Assembly (NCBI RefSeq): GCF_002752675.1
Contig: NZ_CP024608.1
Coordinates: forward strand, 7,254,001 to 7,318,000
DNA: 64,000 bases
Reading direction: 5' to 3'
From: Massilia violaceinigra
Lineage (GTDB): Bacteria > Pseudomonadota > Gammaproteobacteria > Burkholderiales > Burkholderiaceae_D
Positions within the stretch are counted from its first letter, which is position 1, and each line of letters opens with the position of its first letter. This document shows positions 40,974 through 50,521 of this stretch, piece by piece. The notes beneath the pieces were generated by a model. That model did not search any database. It was not told the origin of the DNA and worked only from the letters and a program-made list of their open reading frames with translations. The translations under genes were made by a program, and so were the position numbers.

Positions 40974-41771
40974 TTAGAACCAGCTTTCCTTGACGAAGAC
41001 GACGTCGTCAACTTGCAGCAGGTCGTCCTGCTTGGCGTCGATCAGGCGAATCTTGCCGTCCGCATCGCGGCGCTTGATGACCAGGCCGCGCTCGGTGCCG
41101 CGCATGGACAGGCCACCGCCGGCCGACAGGGCCTGCACCACGGTCATCGAACGCTCGAGGCGGAACGCGCCCGGACGCTGGACTTCGCCGTAGATATAGA
41201 ATTTCGGGGCGCGCTCGACGTACACGACGTCGTTGCCGGACAAAGCGTAATCCTTGGCCAGCTGGCCGGCGCGGATCATTTCGATGACATCGATTTCCTC
41301 GCGCGTGGTCTTGCCGTCGCGGGTGCGGATCAGGCTGAGGCGGTCGCCGCCTTCGCCATTGATGCCGCCGGCCATGGCCAGCAAGTCCATCAGGCTGCGC
41401 TTGCCTTCGATCGGGTAGCGGCCCGGGCGGTTAACCTGGCCCAGCACCGATACCTGCTGGCTCTGCACCGCGGTGACGATCACGTTCACTTGCGGTTTCT
41501 TGACGTAATTGCCCGCTTCCAGCAGGGAAGCGATTTTCTTTTCCGCCGCCGCCGCCGACAGGCCCGCCACCGGCACCTGGCCGATCAGTGGGAAACTGAT
41601 ATTGCCGCCTTCGCTGACCCGGGTTTCCAGGGTCAGGTCGGGACTGCCGTAGACGGAGACCTTGAGCACGTCGCCCGGTCCGAGCGGCAGATCGGCGGCC
41701 ATGGCAGCGCCCATCGTCATGGTCATCAGGAAAGCCATCAGGCCGTGTACCAGTTGTTTCATTATTTTCAC
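40974..41771 (-). CDS. epsE: Polysaccharide export protein EpsE (Wza-like)
   Basis: A 265-aa protein. A signal peptide (LMAFLMTMTMGAAMA|A) without a lipobox is followed by the PES domain (LPLGPGDVLKVSVYGSPDLTLETRVSEGGNISFPLIGQVPVAG) and two SLBB domains (VSVLGQVNRPGRYPIEGKRSLMDLLAMAGGI; FYIYGEVQRPGAFRLERSMTVVQALSAGGG). It forms the periplasmic part of the export channel. It lacks the acylated Cys and C-terminal amphipathic helix of E. coli Wza, so the outer-membrane pore may be supplied by another protein such as EpsL or an unlinked one. Confidence 0.93.
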   Translation of the reverse strand: MKIMKQLVHGLMAFLMTMTMGAAMAADLPLGPGDVLKVSVYGSPDLTLETRVSEGGNISFPLIGQVPVAGLSAAAAEKKIASLLEAGNYVKKPQVNVIVTAVQSQQVSVLGQVNRPGRYPIEGKRSLMDLLAMAGGINGEGGDRLSLIRTRDGKTTREEIDVIEMIRAGQLAKDYALSGNDVVYVERAPKFYIYGEVQRPGAFRLERSMTVVQALSAGGGLSMRGTERGLVIKRRDADGKIRLIDAKQDDLLQVDDVVFVKESWF

Positions 41772-41818
41772 CTCTAATCAGTTCAGTTTCAGTTTGTCGG
41801 GACGGTGGCCGGGGCCGC

Positions 41819-42811
41819 TTATTTCAGACCTGCCACGCCGCGCGCCGTGGCGGCGTCGTCGGCGGCCGGCGTGGCTGCCGGCTGGGCCGGCGCGGCGTCG
41901 GCCGGCGCCGGGGTGGCTGGCGCGGCGGCCGTCGCCGGAGCGGCGGGCGCGGCGGCCAGGGTCGGTGCTTTCAGGTAATCGATCTTGGCGGCCGTGCGCA
42001 GACGCTTGAGTTCGGCATCGGCGGCGTCCTTGGTGCGCTTGTTGAACAGGAATTTCTCGATCTGGGGCGAAGCCACTTCGAGCGAGGCCGGGTTGTCGCG
42101 CACGTCGACGATCGATACCAGCATGCTGCGCTCGCCTTCCTTGACGATGAACAGCTGGTTCTTCGGCATGCTCTTGAGCTTGGCGGACATTTCCGGCGCC
42201 AGGTCGGAGGTGGTGCGCGATGCCTGGGCGCGCATGTACTTGATCTTGTTGGCGTCGAACCAGACGGCCACGTCGTCGAGCGACTTGGCGTTCTCGGCCA
42301 CGTTCTTGACTTCGTCGCTCAGGTCTTTCGACTGGATCACCAGCTGCTTCATGTCGAACTGCTTGCGGGCGGCGAAGAAGTCGGGATTCTTGGTGTAGTA
42401 ATCGCTGATTTCGGCGGCGGTCGGACGGGCCAGGCCGCCGACTTTCTTCTGCATGTAGTATTGCGCGATGATCAGGGCCTTGGCCCGTTCGATCGCCTGC
42501 ACCACCTTCGGATCGCGGTCGGTCTTGTCCTTGGCCGCTTCATTTTGCAGCAGCTGGCGGTCGATCAGGGCTTCGACCAGCTTCTTGCTGGCCTCGGCCT
42601 GCTGGGCCGGCGGCACATTGGCCAGCATCAGCTCTTCGCTCAGCTGCAGCTCGGTGATTTCTTCTCCATTGACGCTGACCAGCGCCTGGCCCACCTTGGG
42701 CTTGCTGTCTTTGTTGCCGCAGCCGGCAAGTCCGGCGAGCGCGACCATAAGGGCGGCGCACAGCAAACGTTTGTGGGATGGCGGCGACATGGCCAGGGTG
42801 GAGTTGTTCAA
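41819..42811 (-). CDS. epsD: EpsD-family peptidyl-prolyl isomerase lipoprotein
   Basis: A 330-aa protein from the TTG at 42811, chosen because GAGGAA sits six bases upstream; the ATG at 42790 has no ribosome site and a TTG at 42823 would overlap that site. The signal ends in a lipobox LAG|C (LVALAGLAGCGNKD). A SurA/PpiC-like helical chaperone part (LSEELMLANVPPAQQAEASKKLVEALIDRQLLQNEAAKDK) follows, with an ARPTAAEISDYYTKNPDFFAARKQ segment and an Ala/Pro tail. In EpsD the isomerase domain is usually reduced. First gene of the epsD-G-xrtB block. It probably helps fold an outer-membrane export component. Confidence 0.9.
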   Translation of the reverse strand: MNNSTLAMSPPSHKRLLCAALMVALAGLAGCGNKDSKPKVGQALVSVNGEEITELQLSEELMLANVPPAQQAEASKKLVEALIDRQLLQNEAAKDKTDRDPKVVQAIERAKALIIAQYYMQKKVGGLARPTAAEISDYYTKNPDFFAARKQFDMKQLVIQSKDLSDEVKNVAENAKSLDDVAVWFDANKIKYMRAQASRTTSDLAPEMSAKLKSMPKNQLFIVKEGERSMLVSIVDVRDNPASLEVASPQIEKFLFNKRTKDAADAELKRLRTAAKIDYLKAPTLAAAPAAPATAAAPATPAPADAAPAQPAATPAADDAATARGVAGLK

Positions 42812-43051
42812 TTTATTCCTCAATTTTGTTTATAAAGCTTGATTAATACACAACGAGATTGCCGGGATTATTACACACATCGGCAAATCGATGCGTTTAA
42901 ATGGTGCTGCTATTCCGCCCTGCATGATGGCCGGCGGGCAGCGCAAGGGCGCCCGCGCCGTCCTTCATTTTAGCGCGTTGTTGATGACGACGAAACAACT
43001 TTTGCTGCACTGCGGTAGCGGATTAAGTCCGGCTTAATACGCCTTGTTGTA

Positions 43052-44440
43052 TTAGTGCGCATTCTCGCGGCTGAACACGACCTTGACCGTCTTGACGATG
43101 ATCCACAGGTCGAGCCAGAGCGACCAGCTGCGCAGATAATCGAGATCGTACTGGATGCGCGCTTCCATCTTGTCCAGCGTTTCGGTCTCGCCGCGCATGC
43201 CGTTGACCTGGGCCCAGCCGGTGATGCCGGGCTTGACCTTGTGGCGCAGCATGTAGCCCTTGATCAGCTTGCGGTACTGCTCGTTGTGCGCCACCGCGTG
43301 CGGACGCGGGCCGACGATGCTCATGCGTCCCTGCAGCACGTTGAAGAACTGGGGCAGCTCGTCGAGCGAACTCTTGCGCAAAAACGCGCCGACCCGGGTG
43401 ATGCGCTGGTCGCCCTTGCGCGCCTGCACGACGGTGTCGCCATTTTCGGTCACCGTCATCGAGCGGAACTTGTAGACGATGATTTCCTCGCCGTACAGGC
43501 CGTAGCGGCGCTGGCGGAAGATCACCGGTCCGGGCGAGGTGAACTTCACGGCGGCGGCGATGACGAGCATGATCGGCAGCAGCATCAGCTGGATGATCAG
43601 GCCGAGCACGATGTCGCTGGTGCGCTTGACCATGCTGTTCAAGCCCATGAACGGGGTTTCGCAGATGGCGATCACGGGCATGCCGCCGACGTTGTCGAAG
43701 CGCGCCTGCATCAGATCGAACACATAGATATCGGGCAGGAAATAGACCGAGGCCGTGGTGTCCTGCAGTTCGTCGAGCAGCTTGCGGATGCGCGGCTGGG
43801 CCGAGATCGGCTGGCTGATGAAGATCATCTTGATGTTATGTTCGCGCACGTAGGCGGCGATATCGGCCATCTTGCCCAGCATCGGATGGCGCAGATTGGC
43901 CGGATGGCGGTCTTCGGTGCGGTCGTCGAAAAAGCCGTGCATCTGCATGAACAGGTTCTTGTGGCGCTCGCAGATGCCGGCGAACTTGATGCCGACGTCA
44001 TTGGCGCCGATCACCACCACCGAGCGCATTTCGGTATTGTTGCCGGGGCCGACGGAGACGCGGCGCACCGCCAGGTGGCTCACCAGCATCACGATCGGGG
44101 TGGCGATGAACCAGGCCAGCACCACTTTGTTGTCGTAATAATACGACAGTCCGCTGGCCGAACCGAGGAACAGCAGCACGCACACGGTCAGGATCCAGCC
44201 GAACACGGTGTCGCGCATATAGGCGAGCATGCGCCCGCTGCGCCAGGTCCGGTACGGATCGACGTGCTGGTAGACGGCGGACGAGACGAAGAACGCGAGA
44301 ATCATCAATACCAGCGAATACCCCGTGAACGGTTCATGGAAGAACATCGACGAGACGTACAGGGTCCCCATGATGATCAGGGGATCGAGCACGCGCTGGA
44401 AGAACGAAATTAAGGGGATGTCATTGACCGTCATGGGCAC
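43052..44440 (-). CDS. Undecaprenyl-phosphate glucose/hexose phosphotransferase (WcaJ-like)
   Basis: A 462-aa polyprenyl glycosylphosphotransferase. Four N-terminal TM helices and a CoA-binding-like domain (VVIGANDVGIKFAGICERHKN, ~145-165) precede a fifth membrane helix (~270-300). The catalytic domain has KFTSPGPVIFRQRRYGLYGEEIIVYKFRSMTV, RITRVGAFLRKSSLDELPQFFNVLQGRMSIVGPRPHAV and KPGITGWAQVNGMRGETETLDKMEARIQYDLDYLRSWSLWLDLWI. This is the initiating enzyme that loads the first sugar phosphate on undecaprenyl phosphate. It begins 2 bases after EpsL. AAAGGTG precedes the ATG. Confidence 0.95.
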   Translation of the reverse strand: MPMTVNDIPLISFFQRVLDPLIIMGTLYVSSMFFHEPFTGYSLVLMILAFFVSSAVYQHVDPYRTWRSGRMLAYMRDTVFGWILTVCVLLFLGSASGLSYYYDNKVVLAWFIATPIVMLVSHLAVRRVSVGPGNNTEMRSVVVIGANDVGIKFAGICERHKNLFMQMHGFFDDRTEDRHPANLRHPMLGKMADIAAYVREHNIKMIFISQPISAQPRIRKLLDELQDTTASVYFLPDIYVFDLMQARFDNVGGMPVIAICETPFMGLNSMVKRTSDIVLGLIIQLMLLPIMLVIAAAVKFTSPGPVIFRQRRYGLYGEEIIVYKFRSMTVTENGDTVVQARKGDQRITRVGAFLRKSSLDELPQFFNVLQGRMSIVGPRPHAVAHNEQYRKLIKGYMLRHKVKPGITGWAQVNGMRGETETLDKMEARIQYDLDYLRSWSLWLDLWIIVKTVKVVFSRENAH

Positions 44441-44442
44441 CT

Positions 44443-45702
44443 TTAAAACTGCGCATTGGCGTTCACTGAAACCGTGTTCGCCTTGAAGCTTCCATTACCG
44501 AGGAATTGCGCGCCGCTGCGCTCCTGGTGGATGAAAGAGGTAGAAAATTGCAAGGACTGCGCGGGAACCCAGGTGGCGCCGAAGGTGGCCGTGCGCAATG
44601 TGTCGCTCAGGTCGCCCGGCGAATTGGGCAGCAGGCGGCCTTCGTAGGAGCGCTGTTCCACGCTCAGCGAGCTGTCGAAGCGCACCTTGGCCATGGCATC
44701 CCAGCTGGCGCCGAGGCTCGCGCCGCGGTTCAGGCTGAAGGTATAGTAATAGTTATCGATGGCGGCAAACTCGCGCCACAGCGCGCCGTTGAGGCGCAAC
44801 TTCTGGCGCGGACTGTAGTCCGCCGTGACGCGCCCGTTGAAGCCGCCGACATCGTGCGGGCCCGCCTGCGCATTCTTGCGCTTGGCGTAGCCGGCCAATC
44901 CTTGCACGGTGAGGATGGGCGTGGCGCGCCAGACCACGCGCGCCTTCAATTCATCCTGCTCGTAATCGTCGTCGCGCACCAGGCCGGCGATAATGCGCTT
45001 GTTCAGGTACTTGCCGGTCAGGCGGCGCGCCACCAGGCCGGCGCTGCTGCCGCTGCGCGGCAGGTAGTCGAAGCCGGCTTCGACCGCGTCCTGGGTGCGG
45101 TCGTTGTAGCGCTGCACCAGCAGCTCATACGTATATTTGTCGCGCGAAGCGGCGCCGCGTACGCGCCAGCTCGGATGCATGCGCCAGGCGCCATCGACGA
45201 ACTGGCGGCGCTGCACGCGCAGGTTGCGCTCGCGGCTCTGGAAATCGGTGTACGGCGCCAGGCTCTGGGCGTACGTGGCGCCGAGGCTGCCTTCCAGATG
45301 GTTGCCGAGCTGCCAGTTCCAGGTACCCTGGAAATCCTTGCCGTCGTAGTCGAGCTGGCGGAAGTGCGAGTACGCCACTTTCGACAGCTTGCCCTGCAGC
45401 TGGATGCGCTGGCGGCTGTAGGTTTTGTCGACAATGACCCCGGCTACGCTCTGGCGCGCCGAATCGCTGCGCTGGTTGTCGTAACCAGGCGACTCGTCCT
45501 CCAGGCGAAACAGGTTGTCATCGTAGAAATAGCCGAGGCTGCCGTAAACGTGGAACGCATCGGACGGCCCGGCCCAGGCCGGAACGGCGGCAGCGACGCC
45601 CAGGGCAAGGGCCAGCGCGGCGGCGCCCGGCGCGGCGGCGCCCGGCGTGGGCAGGTCGGATAAGGTGGCAAGGAGGAAGGCATTTGTTAGTCTTTGTTCA
45701 AG
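44443..45702 (-). CDS. epsL: EpsL-like outer-membrane beta-barrel protein, 5' end disrupted
   Basis: The reading frame is open from a TGA at 45705-45703 down to 44443. In it a hydrophobic stretch ending ALALALGVAAAVPAWA|GPSDAF looks like a signal peptide, then VYGSLGYFYDDNLFRLEDE and many alternating beta strands (LQGKLSKVAYSHFRQLDYDG to NTVSVNANAQF) fit an EpsL-type barrel. However, no ATG, GTG or TTG lies in frame upstream of the signal peptide. The nearest ATG (45683) is in another frame, and the first in-frame GTG (45378) would delete the signal peptide and first ~70 residues. A one-base indel near 45620-45680, or a sequence error, is suspected. The C-terminus is aromatic (NAQF), as in outer-membrane barrels. 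Confidence 0.7.
   Translation of the reverse strand, partial: LEQRLTNAFLLATLSDLPTPGAAAPGAAALALALGVAAAVPAWAGPSDAFHVYGSLGYFYDDNLFRLEDESPGYDNQRSDSARQSVAGVIVDKTYSRQRIQLQGKLSKVAYSHFRQLDYDGKDFQGTWNWQLGNHLEGSLGATYAQSLAPYTDFQSRERNLRVQRRQFVDGAWRMHPSWRVRGAASRDKYTYELLVQRYNDRTQDAVEAGFDYLPRSGSSAGLVARRLTGKYLNKRIIAGLVRDDDYEQDELKARVVWRATPILTVQGLAGYAKRKNAQAGPHDVGGFNGRVTADYSPRQKLRLNGALWREFAAIDNYYYTFSLNRGASLGASWDAMAKVRFDSSLSVEQRSYEGRLLPNSPGDLSDTLRTATFGATWVPAQSLQFSTSFIHQERSGAQFLGNGSFKANTVSVNANAQF
45615..45647. repeat. 15-bp tandem duplication in epsL signal-peptide region
   Basis: A 15-bp GC-only unit is present 2.2 times without mismatch. It encodes a repeated Pro-Gly-Ala-Ala-Ala in the epsL frame. It sits next to the place where the start codon is lost. 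Confidence 0.8.
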
Positions 45703-45723
45703 TCATTTCGAATTGGCGAGATA

Positions 45724-46443
45724 TTACCAGTATGTCCAATTTCCTGTTCGCACAATCCACAGCCCCAGGAGACCGTTGGTGACGGCGTGCGCGAGGATGG
45801 ATGACCACAGGCTGCGATGTTTCATGTACAACAGGGAATAGGCGGCGCCGGCGACGATACCGGCCAGCCACAGGTTATGCTCAAATCCAAACAGGACGAC
45901 GCCGATCACAAAACTTTTGAGGCTTATTTGTGCTGGATCAAGCGACTCGAAATGGTCGGAATCGATCCAGCGCATCAGGAAAGAGCGCCAGAACAGTTCT
46001 TCCATGACGGGCACGACCAGGGCGGCGCCGGCGATGCGCACGGCCACCATCAGCCAATCGATCTGGCCGCCGGTGGTGGGATTGAAGCCCTCGGGCGCGC
46101 CGATCACCATCCAGTCGGCGTTCAGGCTGACCCACAGCACCAGCACCACCACGCCGGTCACGACGGCCACGGCGCTGGCCAGGGCGCCCAGGCGCCAGGC
46201 ATGCAGTTCGGTGTAATCGCGCCAGAACCAGGCCAGGGTAGCGAGGACGGCGCCGATCTTGAGGGCGTACATCCAGCGCAGCGCCTGGGCGTCGAAGCCC
46301 AGGCGGGTCAGGACATCGACCGCGATGATGAAGAAGATATAGACCAGGAACGGCAGGATGCGGGCCCAGGCCGAGCGACTGAACATCGGAACGTTGGCAG
46401 CGGCAGGCGCCGTCAGGTCGGGTTGTTCATTGCGTTCGGACAT
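45724..46443 (-). CDS. CPBP-family intramembrane protease, exosortase-associated
   Basis: A 239-aa protein with about six to seven membrane helices. All three CPBP (Abi/CAAX) motifs are present: EELFWR at 148-153, FGFEH at 185-189 and HAVTN at 219-223, giving the Glu-Glu-x3-Arg / Phe-x3-His / His-x3-Asn active site. This matches the CAAX-prenyl-protease-related family (TIGR03008) recurrent in exosortase/PEP-CTERM loci. It is the first gene of the exopolysaccharide cluster in transcription order. Substrate unknown; a role in processing or immunity-like protection at the inner membrane is speculative. Confidence 0.88.
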   Translation of the reverse strand: MSERNEQPDLTAPAAANVPMFSRSAWARILPFLVYIFFIIAVDVLTRLGFDAQALRWMYALKIGAVLATLAWFWRDYTELHAWRLGALASAVAVVTGVVVLVLWVSLNADWMVIGAPEGFNPTTGGQIDWLMVAVRIAGAALVVPVMEELFWRSFLMRWIDSDHFESLDPAQISLKSFVIGVVLFGFEHNLWLAGIVAGAAYSLLYMKHRSLWSSILAHAVTNGLLGLWIVRTGNWTYW

Positions 46444-46492
46444 GGTTCTTCATCTGCCAGGCATCTGCCTGCTCCTGTTTAGTCTATGGTGA

Positions 46493-48400
<1,908 letters not shown>

Positions 48401-48514
48401 AGAGGGTAAGTGCGCAGGCAGGAAAACCGGCCAGATGAATGAATGAAGCACGCATTGTACCGACTTGGGACAGAGGACACCCAATTTGCCGCCATTTAGG
48501 GCGCAATCCTCGGC

Positions 48515-48520
48515 TATAAT
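48515..48520 (+). promoter_or_regulatory. -10 element of the tRNA-Arg promoter
   Basis: A perfect TATAAT 60 bases before the mature tRNA. No good -35 is seen at 16-18 bases. A CCGCCT-AGGCGG hairpin lies in the leader. Confidence 0.55.
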
Positions 48521-48580
48521 TGCGTCGATTCACGACACCGGGCCGCCTCAGGCGGGGGCCGATCGCCGAATCATAGCGTC

Positions 48581-48655
48581 CTCTCCGTAGCACAATGGAT
48601 AGTGCACATGCCTCCTAAGCGTGGGATACAAGTTCGATTCTTGTCGGAGGGACCA
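48581..48655 (+). tRNA. tRNA-Arg (anticodon CCT)
   Basis: A 75-nt cloverleaf read by eye. Acceptor stem CTCTCCG/CGGAGGG (one T-G pair), D-stem GCAC/GTGC, anticodon stem CATGC/GCGTG around loop CTCCTAA (anticodon CCT, codon AGG), T-stem ACAAG/CTTGT with loop TTCGATT, discriminator A and an encoded CCA. Its last 19 bases plus one flanking base are repeated at 50502-50521, marking it as an integration target. Confidence 0.95.
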
Positions 48656-48656
48656 G
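48637..48656 (+). repeat. att-like direct repeat, left copy (3' end of tRNA-Arg)
   Basis: attcttgtcggagggaccag, spanning the T-loop end, the 3' T-stem, the acceptor arm and CCA. Identical to 50502-50521; bases on either side differ. Confidence 0.85.
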
Positions 48657-48718
48657 AAAAAGCCTAAGAATCAATGACTTATGCTTCGCTTTTGACACGG
48701 TTGCGACAAAAAAACGAT

Positions 48719-48742
48719 GCCACCCTTAGAGGTGGCTTTTTT
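48719..48742 (+). terminator. Intrinsic terminator downstream of tRNA-Arg
   Basis: Stem GCCACC/GGTGGC, six-base loop, then six T. About 65 bases after the tRNA; it lies inside the att-bounded element, so it arrived with it. Confidence 0.85.
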
Positions 48743-48801
48743 GTGTTCGCTAAATCGTGTTCTGTCCGCCTGTCGTAGAGTTTCGGCAGGAGGATTCACC
48801 C

Positions 48802-49046
48802 ATGTTTACGCCACGCGAAGACACGGAGACGTCGGCCCAGATCACAGAGGCGCCGGCATGCAGAACGCATTCGGCAAGGAGGCGGCGCTTAAACTGCTGC
48901 GCGCATGCCCGTTGTCAGACGAGCTCGCCATCGAGGCGCTGGCCGGGCGGTACGAGCGCCGAACCAGGCCAGACGCCGGGAACTTTGACGCGTCAGCCGA
49001 GTCAAATCGAAACACATCAAACAGGGCGCACGTCCCGCTATCATGA
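48802..49046 (+). pseudogene. Small gene of unknown family, frameshifted (left copy)
   Basis: It starts at the ATG at 48802, behind a strong AGGAGG, as MFTPREDTETSAQITEA. From 48858 the sequence MQNAFGKEAALKLLR...ALAGRYERR continues in another frame to a stop at 49046. The right-hand relative at 49956-50374 has the matching stretch (...TAEEIGEALHMNIAFGEDVALDILRR...ALAGRYERR) in one frame. Alignment with it implies loss of one base near 48853-48857. Alternatively only the 62-aa part from 48858 is translated. Family unrecognised. Confidence 0.55.
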
Positions 49047-49087
49047 TCTGCCTACCCGCCGACTTCGCGGCGGCCATAGGAGGCATC

Positions 49088-49651
49088 ATGGATTGCACTA
49101 CTGCAAAAGATATGCCAAACGTCGAAAATCGCCGGGAGCCGCGGGCGCCCGAGCAAGGGGAAAACATCAGTTCAATGGACATTGTAGGGCTGGGCGCGGC
49201 GCTTGGCGCTGGGTTTGGCGCCCATGTTGTTCGCCAGGCTGGGCCGGTGGCTGGCGGCGCGGCCATTGGGGTTTTTGGCGCCGCCGTAGGGGGTGTGGCC
49301 GCCTCTGGCGTGACAGGCTGGAAAATTGGCAGCCTGATCGGCGATATTCCGTCCGTAAGCAAGTACCTTGATCATGCGACAGGCATGATACTTAACGCGC
49401 CCAGCGAGCTCGGGCACCTTTACGTGGCGCCGAAATACCCTGATGAGTTCTGGAAATTTCATCCAGGGCCAGGATCAACGCCAAGCGACGTGTGGTGGTA
49501 TGTGCCAGAGCTCGGTGACCGGATTGCAGGAACCGGTGATACGGTGTTCCGAGACCCTTATGCAGCCATCGGGAATGCGGGCATTGACTATGGTGGGCAA
49601 GATGAAGGTGGCGGCCGCAAGATCGCATTGCTCGCTATTGCAAAGGCATAA
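49088..49651 (+). CDS. Glycine-zipper membrane-active protein, possible toxin
   Basis: A 187-aa protein from the ATG at 49088, fixed by AGGAGG five bases upstream. After a polar N-terminus (~30 aa), residues ~33-85 are a Gly/Ala-rich hydrophobic stretch with GxxxG/AxxxG spacing (MDIVGLGAALGAGFGAH, VAGGAAIGVFGAAVGGVAA). The C-terminal ~100 residues are soluble and aromatic-rich (YPDEFWKFHPGPG, DVWWYVPELGDRI). No signal peptide. The immediate downstream partner is a small two-TM protein, 4 bases away. Size, glycine zippers and order recall Tse4-Tsi4-type pore-forming effector/immunity pairs of type VI secretion, but I see no decisive motif and no T6SS gene here. The alternative is a phage or structural membrane protein. 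Confidence 0.7.
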   Translation: MDCTTAKDMPNVENRREPRAPEQGENISSMDIVGLGAALGAGFGAHVVRQAGPVAGGAAIGVFGAAVGGVAASGVTGWKIGSLIGDIPSVSKYLDHATGMILNAPSELGHLYVAPKYPDEFWKFHPGPGSTPSDVWWYVPELGDRIAGTGDTVFRDPYAAIGNAGIDYGGQDEGGGRKIALLAIAKA

Positions 49652-49655
49652 TCAC

Positions 49656-49910
49656 ATGAAGACCGACAATCGCTTTTGGCGCGATGTGGCCGCCATTGTC
49701 GCAGTGGGGCTCGTTGTATGTGGCATTTTTTGGCTACTGCTGAATGCATACTACACCGACGAAATGCCGGCCGTGGTTAGGAACTGGATGCCTGTTATTG
49801 TATTTGTGATTAGCGTCGGGTATCTGATCGAGGACCGCATGAGCTACCCTGCTGAACAGCCGGGGCAAGATTCCGCCGCCCCTGCTGAGGACCAGCAGCC
49901 CAACAATTAA
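49656..49910 (+). CDS. Small two-TM inner-membrane protein, possible immunity protein
   Basis: An 84-aa protein. Two hydrophobic helices (VAAIVAVGLVVCGIFWLLLNAYY, ~9-31, and WMPVIVFVISVGYLIEDRM, ~44-62) are separated by a short polar loop (TDEMPAVVRN). A polar Asp/Gln-rich tail follows. It starts 4 bases after the glycine-zipper gene, with AAAGG inside that gene as ribosome site, so the two are translationally coupled. A neighbour that neutralises a membrane toxin is the natural inference; no family is recognised. Confidence 0.7.
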   Translation: MKTDNRFWRDVAAIVAVGLVVCGIFWLLLNAYYTDEMPAVVRNWMPVIVFVISVGYLIEDRMSYPAEQPGQDSAAPAEDQQPNN

Positions 49911-49955
49911 GTCGGGTCGGGCAAAGCGCTGGCTGCGCACCATGGCGCGTGTTGC

Positions 49956-50374
49956 TCAGCCAGCCGATTCGTCGTCATCGTCCCCCGGCTCGTAAATATC
50001 CGCCCAAGCTTTCCGCTTCCTCTCCCGCTCATCCACGACGCATGGTTCGCGGTCTAGAAGCCGCATTGCGCGCCAGCCTCCAACTTTGCGACGCGATGCC
50101 AGCGAGGGCGAGAAGGTGCTGGCCCTTGTACGCGACCTGCAACGATGGGGACAGCCCGCCGATATTGCCGAGTAGCTTCATCGCTCATCTGCTGACGCCG
50201 CTCATACCGCCCGGCCAGCGCCGCCTGAGCCAAGTCCACTTGCACATTGCGGCGACGCAAGATGTCCAGCGCAACGTCTTCACCGAATGCGATGTTCATA
50301 TGCAATGCCTCGCCGATTTCCTCGGCTGTCTTGGGTCGTAGATGTTCGCCCAGAGATTCTCCGATTGAACAACC
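49956..50374 (-). pseudogene. Small gene of unknown family, decayed (right copy, inverted)
   Basis: The frame opens at 50374 without a normal start (GESLGEHLRPKTAEEIGEALHMNIAFGEDVAL...). The first ATG is at 50299 and gives 81 aa ending at 50054 (...ALAGRYERRQQMSDEATRQY...KLEAGAQ). A coherent C-terminus (RLLDREPCVVDERERKRKA, then WADIYEPGDDDDESAG and a stop at 49956) continues in another frame, so a frameshift near 50055-50075 is likely. A second, out-of-frame WANIYDP motif just upstream of 50299 suggests a further truncated relative. Inverted with respect to the copy at 48802. Function unknown. Confidence 0.5.
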
Positions 50375-50501
50375 TTAATAGCAAAGCTGATACCGAACTG
50401 GCGCCAGATTGCCCGCCTGAATCTGCCCGTATATTTGTTGGCATGTCCCCTACCCCGTCACAACCAACTCTCTATTCATGCGGGTTGTGGCCCACTATTC
50501 C

Positions 50502-50521
50502 ATTCTTGTCGGAGGGACCAG
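50502..50521 (+). repeat. att-like direct repeat, right copy
   Basis: Exact copy of 48637-48656 without the rest of the tRNA. Marks the distal boundary of the element. Confidence 0.85.

Larger units (their letters stand above)
48637..50521. mobile_element. Integrase-less mini genomic element in tRNA-Arg(CCT)
   Basis: A 1.9-kb stretch bounded by exact 20-bp direct repeats of the tRNA 3' end, the footprint left by tyrosine-recombinase integration. The interior has visibly lower GC and poorer codon bias than the flanks. It holds a tRNA terminator, a frameshifted small gene (48802-49046), two intact genes (49088-49651 and 49656-49910) and an inverted decayed relative of the first small gene (49956-50374). 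No integrase, replication or transfer gene is present. It is either a remnant of a larger island or a non-autonomous element mobilised by a helper. Confidence 0.75.

Noticed and set aside
44443..45378. GTG at 45378 as the start of EpsL
   Set aside because: It would remove the signal peptide and the first strands of an outer-membrane barrel, while the frame stays open and coherent upstream.
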